A stretch of DNA of 5,453 nt. Source: Phycisphaerales bacterium UBA2218. GTDB lineage: Bacteria; Planctomycetota; Phycisphaerae; Sedimentisphaerales; Anaerobacaceae. Both the position numbers and the translations under genes were made by a program. The notes under the pieces were generated by a model. The model did no database searches. It had not been told where the DNA came from and saw only the letters and a program-made list of their open reading frames with translations. The stretch lies in contig DCUI01000045.1 of the NCBI GenBank assembly GCA_002327785.1, forward strand, positions 1 through 5,453, read 5' to 3'. This document shows positions 1 to 5,453 of the stretch, in pieces. The number at the start of each line of letters is the position of its first letter. Within the stretch, counting starts at the first letter, position 1.

Positions 1-154
1 ACTCACGGTCCTTCTGGTCGAGCAGCGCGATCTCCCCGTTGCGTTTCAAAGCGACGGTCACCTTCGTGCCGTCCTCGCGTTTCAAGGGCACCGCGTTGAC
101 GTCGCGATACTGGACCTTTCCGGTGTGGGTCGCTTCCTGCTCGCGTTCCAGAAT
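1..154 (-). other. Start of SI3-like trigger-loop insertion in RpoC
   Basis: In beta' proteins without the insertion, such as that of Bacillus, the trigger loop passes FHTGG and reaches the QGLPR(V/I)xxLFEAR segment within about 15-20 residues. Here 51 residues follow Arg947 without reaching it. They can be aligned by eye with the beginning of the E. coli SI3 domain (from about residue 945): GKVQYRDVNAV against GSIKLSNVKSV, then a GT/GK turn and an extended strand, then IALLDQKDRE against LKLIDEFGRT. A sandwich-barrel hybrid fold inserted in the trigger loop is therefore likely. Its size cannot be seen because the window ends. Confidence 0.75.
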
Positions 155-2998
155 GGCGCGGGACGCGACGCCGCCGGTGTGGAATGTCCGCAGGGTCAAC
201 TGCGTGCCCGGCTCGCCGATCGACTGGGCGGCCACGATTCCCACCGCGGCGCCTTCCTCGACTATGCGTCCGGTGCTCATGTCCCAGCCGTGGCACTTGG
301 CGCACACGCCGACCGGACTGTCGCACGTCAGCGGGCTGCGGACGCGGATCGCGTCCAGGCCCAGGGCCTCGATCTTCCTGGCGATCTCGTGCGTGATGAT
401 CTCGTTCTCATGAACGATCATCTCGTCGGTGATCGGATTGCGGATGTTGTCTCGGGCCGTACGCCCGATGATCAACTGCGACAGGGGAATGTCGACCTGG
501 TCGCCGCGGCTGATGCTCGTCTTGGTGATGCCCTGCAGCGTTCCGCAGTCGCGTTCGATGATGATCACGTTCTGCGCCACGTCGATGAGCTTGCGTGTCA
601 GATAGCCGGAGTTGGCGGTCTTCAAGGCGGTGTCGGCCAGACCCTTTCGGGCGCCGTGGGTCGAGCTGAAGTACTCGAGCACGGTCAGACCTTCGCGGAA
701 GTTCGCCTTGATGGGCGTCTCGATGATCTCGCCGCTGGGCTTGGCCATGAGGGCTCGCATGCCGGCGAGCTGCTGGATCTGGTCGATGCTGCCGCGGGCC
801 CCGGAGTCCGTCATCAGGTAAATCGGGTTCAGATAAGGACTTCCGTCCTCCTTGGTATCTTCCTTCAACCCGCGAATCATCTCGTTCGTGACCGCCACAC
901 GGGCATTTGTCCAAGCATCGATAACCTGGTTGTATCGCTCGCGTTCCGTCAGAACGCCGTCTTCGTAGTTTTTGAGGATCTTGGCGACCCGCTTCTCCGT
1001 TTCGACGATGATGTCGGGCTTCTTGGCCGGGATCTTCAGGTCGGTCAGGCCGAAGCTCAGGCCGGCAAGCGTGGCGTACCGGAAACCCAGGTCCTTGATG
1101 AGGTCCAGCAAGCCGACCGTCTCGGCACTGCCGGCGTATGTGAAGCAGTCGCTGATCACCCCGCTGAGCTTCTTCTGCGCCATGGTCAGATTGTAGAACG
1201 GCATGCCCTTGGGAAGGATGTCGTTGAAGATGCACCGGCCCACGGTCGTCTCAACCACGTGTGGCACTTCGGCATCCCTGCCCTCATACCGTTTCTCGCC
1301 GGAGCGATCCTTGACGATCGGGTGGGGAACCCGAACGCGGATTTTGTCGTGCAGCGTGATCTTGCCCATCTCATGGGCCATCATGGCTTCGAATGCGTCG
1401 CGGAACACAGGCAGATTGCGCTTCTCCGGCGTGGGAATGCTTCCCGCGGGCTTGAGCTCCTCCAGCGCGACGGTCAGGTAATAGTTGCCCATCACCATGT
1501 CCTGGGACGGCCCGACCATCGGAGCACCGTTCGCCGGCGAGAAGATGTTGCTCGTCGTCATCATCAGGACGTGGGTTTCGGCCTGGGCCTCGACACTCAG
1601 GGGCAAATGCACCGCCATTTGATCGCCGTCGAAGTCCGCATTGAAACCCTTGCAGGCCAGCGGGTGCAGCATGATCGCGTTGCCCTCGACCAGCACGGGC
1701 TCGAACGCCTGGATACCCATCCGGTGCAGTGTCGGGGCGCGGTTCAGCAGGACCGGATGCTGGTGAATGACCTCTTCGAGAATATCCCAGACCTGTTCAT
1801 CCCGTCGCTCGATCATTCGCTTGGCGCTCTTGATCGTGTCGGCGTAGCCGTGTTGTTTGAGGTTGCGGATGATGAACGGCTGATAGAGCTCCAGCGCAAT
1901 CTTCTTGGGCAGCCCGCACTGAAAGAGCTTCAGGTCCGGACCGACCACGATCACCGAACGGGCCGAGTAGTCCACGCGCTTGCCCAGGAGGTTCTCACGG
2001 AACCGTCCCTGCTTGCCCTTGATCATGTCGGTCAGGGATTTCAGCGGGCGGTTGTTGCTGCCCAGCACGGGCCTGCGGCATCGGCCGTTGTCCAGCAGGG
2101 AATCGACCGCCTGCTGGAGCATCCGCTTCTCGTTGCGAATAATCACTTCCGGCGCGTTGAGGTCGATGAGCTTCTTGAGACGGTTGTTGCGGTTGATGAT
2201 GCGCCGGTAGAGGTCGTTCAAATCGCTGGTGGCGAAGTTGTCCCGTTCCAGCAGCACGAGGGGCCTCAGGTCCGGCGGAATCACCGGCACCGCCTCCAAC
2301 ACCATCCACTCCGCCTTGTTGTTGCTGTTCTTGATCTCGTTGATGGTCTTGAGACGCTTGGTCAAGTCTCGAATCTTCTGCTTGCTGTTGGTTTTGGTGA
2401 TGGCCTTCCTCAGATGGCCGCCCAGCGCCTCCATGTCCAGGCTCTCCAGCAACACCTTGATCGCCTCGGCGCCCATGGACGCCTTGAACGAGTTGCCGTA
2501 CTTGTTCATGGCCTCGCGGTACTCTTCCTCGCTCAGAAGCTGGCCCGCTTTCAGCCCGGTCGCGCCGGCATCCGTCACCACGTAGTCCTGGAAGTAGATG
2601 ATCTTCTCGAGGTCCGAGCTCTTCATTCCGAGGATCGTGCCGAGCCGGTTGGGGATCGACTTGAAGAACCAGATGTGCAGCACAGGGGCCGCCAGATTGA
2701 TATGCCCCATACGCTTGCGACGCACGCGGCTGTGGGTCACTTTGACCCCGCAGCGGTCGCAGATGATCCCCTTGAACTTCGTGCCTTTGTACTTCCCGCA
2801 AGCGCACTCCCAGTCGCGCTCCGGTCCGAATATCCGTTCACAGAACAGACCGTCCTTCTCCGGGCGGTACGTCCGGTAGTTGATCGTCTCGGGCTTCCGT
2901 ACTTCCCCAAAGGACCAGCTTCGAATGTCATTCGGACTGGCCAATGAGATCTTGACCGAACCGTAGTCATTAATTCGATCGTAGATATTACCTAACAT
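1..2998 (-). CDS. rpoC: DNA-directed RNA polymerase subunit beta' (partial, C-terminal part outside window)
   Basis: Beta' subunit of RNA polymerase; it carries the catalytic Mg site and most of the clamp. The ATG at 2996-2998 is the furthest-upstream start possible because an in-frame TAG (2999-3001) directly precedes it; a Shine-Dalgarno-like AAGGGG lies 6 bases upstream. 999 codons are open to the left edge with no internal stop, against 1407 residues for E. coli RpoC, so roughly the last 400 are missing. Visible in order: N-terminal zinc site Cys65, Cys67, Cys80, Cys83; KSLTDMIKGKQGRFRENLLG leading into the switch-2 region; NRAPTLHR (419-426); NADFDGDQ (453-460) with Mg ligands Asp455, Asp457, Asp459; MTDSGARGS (from 729); bridge helix around HGARKGLADTALKTANSGY (from His781); second zinc site Cys818, Cys892, Cys899, Cys902, with exactly the spacing of E. 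coli 814/888/895/898; trigger loop QLTLRTFHTGG with His940. After residue 948 an SI3-like insertion begins. It is co-transcribed with rpoB. Identification is essentially certain. Confidence 0.99.
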   Translation of the reverse strand, partial: MLGNIYDRINDYGSVKISLASPNDIRSWSFGEVRKPETINYRTYRPEKDGLFCERIFGPERDWECACGKYKGTKFKGIICDRCGVKVTHSRVRRKRMGHINLAAPVLHIWFFKSIPNRLGTILGMKSSDLEKIIYFQDYVVTDAGATGLKAGQLLSEEEYREAMNKYGNSFKASMGAEAIKVLLESLDMEALGGHLRKAITKTNSKQKIRDLTKRLKTINEIKNSNNKAEWMVLEAVPVIPPDLRPLVLLERDNFATSDLNDLYRRIINRNNRLKKLIDLNAPEVIIRNEKRMLQQAVDSLLDNGRCRRPVLGSNNRPLKSLTDMIKGKQGRFRENLLGKRVDYSARSVIVVGPDLKLFQCGLPKKIALELYQPFIIRNLKQHGYADTIKSAKRMIERRDEQVWDILEEVIHQHPVLLNRAPTLHRMGIQAFEPVLVEGNAIMLHPLACKGFNADFDGDQMAVHLPLSVEAQAETHVLMMTTSNIFSPANGAPMVGPSQDMVMGNYYLTVALEELKPAGSIPTPEKRNLPVFRDAFEAMMAHEMGKITLHDKIRVRVPHPIVKDRSGEKRYEGRDAEVPHVVETTVGRCIFNDILPKGMPFYNLTMAQKKLSGVISDCFTYAGSAETVGLLDLIKDLGFRYATLAGLSFGLTDLKIPAKKPDIIVETEKRVAKILKNYEDGVLTERERYNQVIDAWTNARVAVTNEMIRGLKEDTKEDGSPYLNPIYLMTDSGARGSIDQIQQLAGMRALMAKPSGEIIETPIKANFREGLTVLEYFSSTHGARKGLADTALKTANSGYLTRKLIDVAQNVIIIERDCGTLQGITKTSISRGDQVDIPLSQLIIGRTARDNIRNPITDEMIVHENEIITHEIARKIEALGLDAIRVRSPLTCDSPVGVCAKCHGWDMSTGRIVEEGAAVGIVAAQSIGEPGTQLTLRTFHTGGVASRAILEREQEATHTGKVQYRDVNAVPLKREDGTKVTVALKRNGEIALLDQKDRE

Positions 2999-3037
2999 CT
3001 AAAGCCCCTTCTCTAACTCAAACCTCGACAAACCGAT
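2999..3037 (-). other. rpoB-rpoC intergenic spacer
   Basis: Thirty-nine bases separate the rpoB TAG from the rpoC ATG. On the coding strand the spacer is noticeably richer in A and T than the flanking genes. It contains a short GGTTTG direct repeat (copies about 10 bases apart) and ends with the rpoC ribosome binding site and an in-frame TAG. I see no inverted repeat followed by a T run, so no terminator, and there is little room for a promoter. This fits co-transcription of the two genes. Confidence 0.9.
3005..3010 (-). promoter_or_regulatory. Ribosome binding site of rpoC
   Basis: The coding strand reads AAGGGG followed by CTTTAG and then the rpoC ATG. The spacing of 6 bases is in the normal range for a Shine-Dalgarno element, though the match to AGGAGG is partial. 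Together with the in-frame TAG directly before the ATG, it fixes the rpoC start. Confidence 0.75.

Positions 3038-5453
<2,416 letters not shown>

Noticed and set aside
408..2807. Minus-strand open frames at 408-1235 and 1995-2807, rich in Arg, Gly, Gln and His
   Set aside because: They are in another frame of the same strand as rpoC and have the skewed composition of off-frame GC-rich sequence; rpoC covers both stretches without interruption.
125..2947. Plus-strand open frame of about 940 codons with a GTG start
   Set aside because: It is the codon-aligned reverse complement of rpoC, which is unmistakable on the minus strand with all catalytic and zinc motifs. The translation resembles no family I know and its openness follows from the absence of TTA, CTA and TCA codons in rpoC.
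2999..3037. Possible promoter, attenuator or terminator between rpoB and rpoC
   Set aside because: The spacer is only 39 bases and shows no hairpin with a T run and no -35/-10 pair that I can defend; the GGTTTG direct repeat is too short to mean anything.

Overview
The window is part of a bacterial RNA polymerase operon, read entirely from the minus strand. It holds the 3' three-fifths of rpoB (beta subunit; runs off the right edge) followed by the first 999 codons of rpoC (beta' subunit; runs off the left edge). The two genes fill almost all of the window and are separated by 39 bases that carry the rpoC ribosome binding site. There are no RNA genes, mobile elements, CRISPR arrays or accessory genes.

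Layout, in transcription order (right to left). Positions 5453-3038 encode rpoB from inside the rifampicin-binding cluster (equivalent of E. coli Asp516) to the TAG stop. The gene includes the catalytic-centre lysines, a helical insertion at the position of E. coli SI2, a second smaller insertion, and the C-terminal clamp segment. Positions 3037-2999 are the intergenic spacer. Positions 2998-1 encode rpoC from its ATG through both zinc sites, the Mg-binding NADFDGDQ motif, the bridge helix and the trigger loop, ending about 50 codons into an SI3-like trigger-loop insertion. About 400 further rpoC codons are expected to the left. The two products are the large subunits that together form the catalytic centre of RNA polymerase.

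The organism is GC-rich, as third codon positions are mostly G or C. Features of both proteins resemble Planctomycetota from memory: the beta C-terminus with GLGLNIQLEK, the PLGGKARTGGQRFGEM stretch, the beta' N-terminus with YRPEKDGLFCERIFGPERDW, and an SI3-type insertion. The phylum is a moderate-confidence inference; a class such as Phycisphaerae is only a guess. The rplKAJL-rpoBC arrangement known in most bacteria suggests rplL to the right and rpsL to the left, but neither is visible.

I found no previously undescribed system. The points worth a second look are protein-level variants and insertions in the polymerase, an in-frame A_AAA_AAG heptamer in rpoB, and an unusually long antisense open frame across rpoC that codon usage explains.
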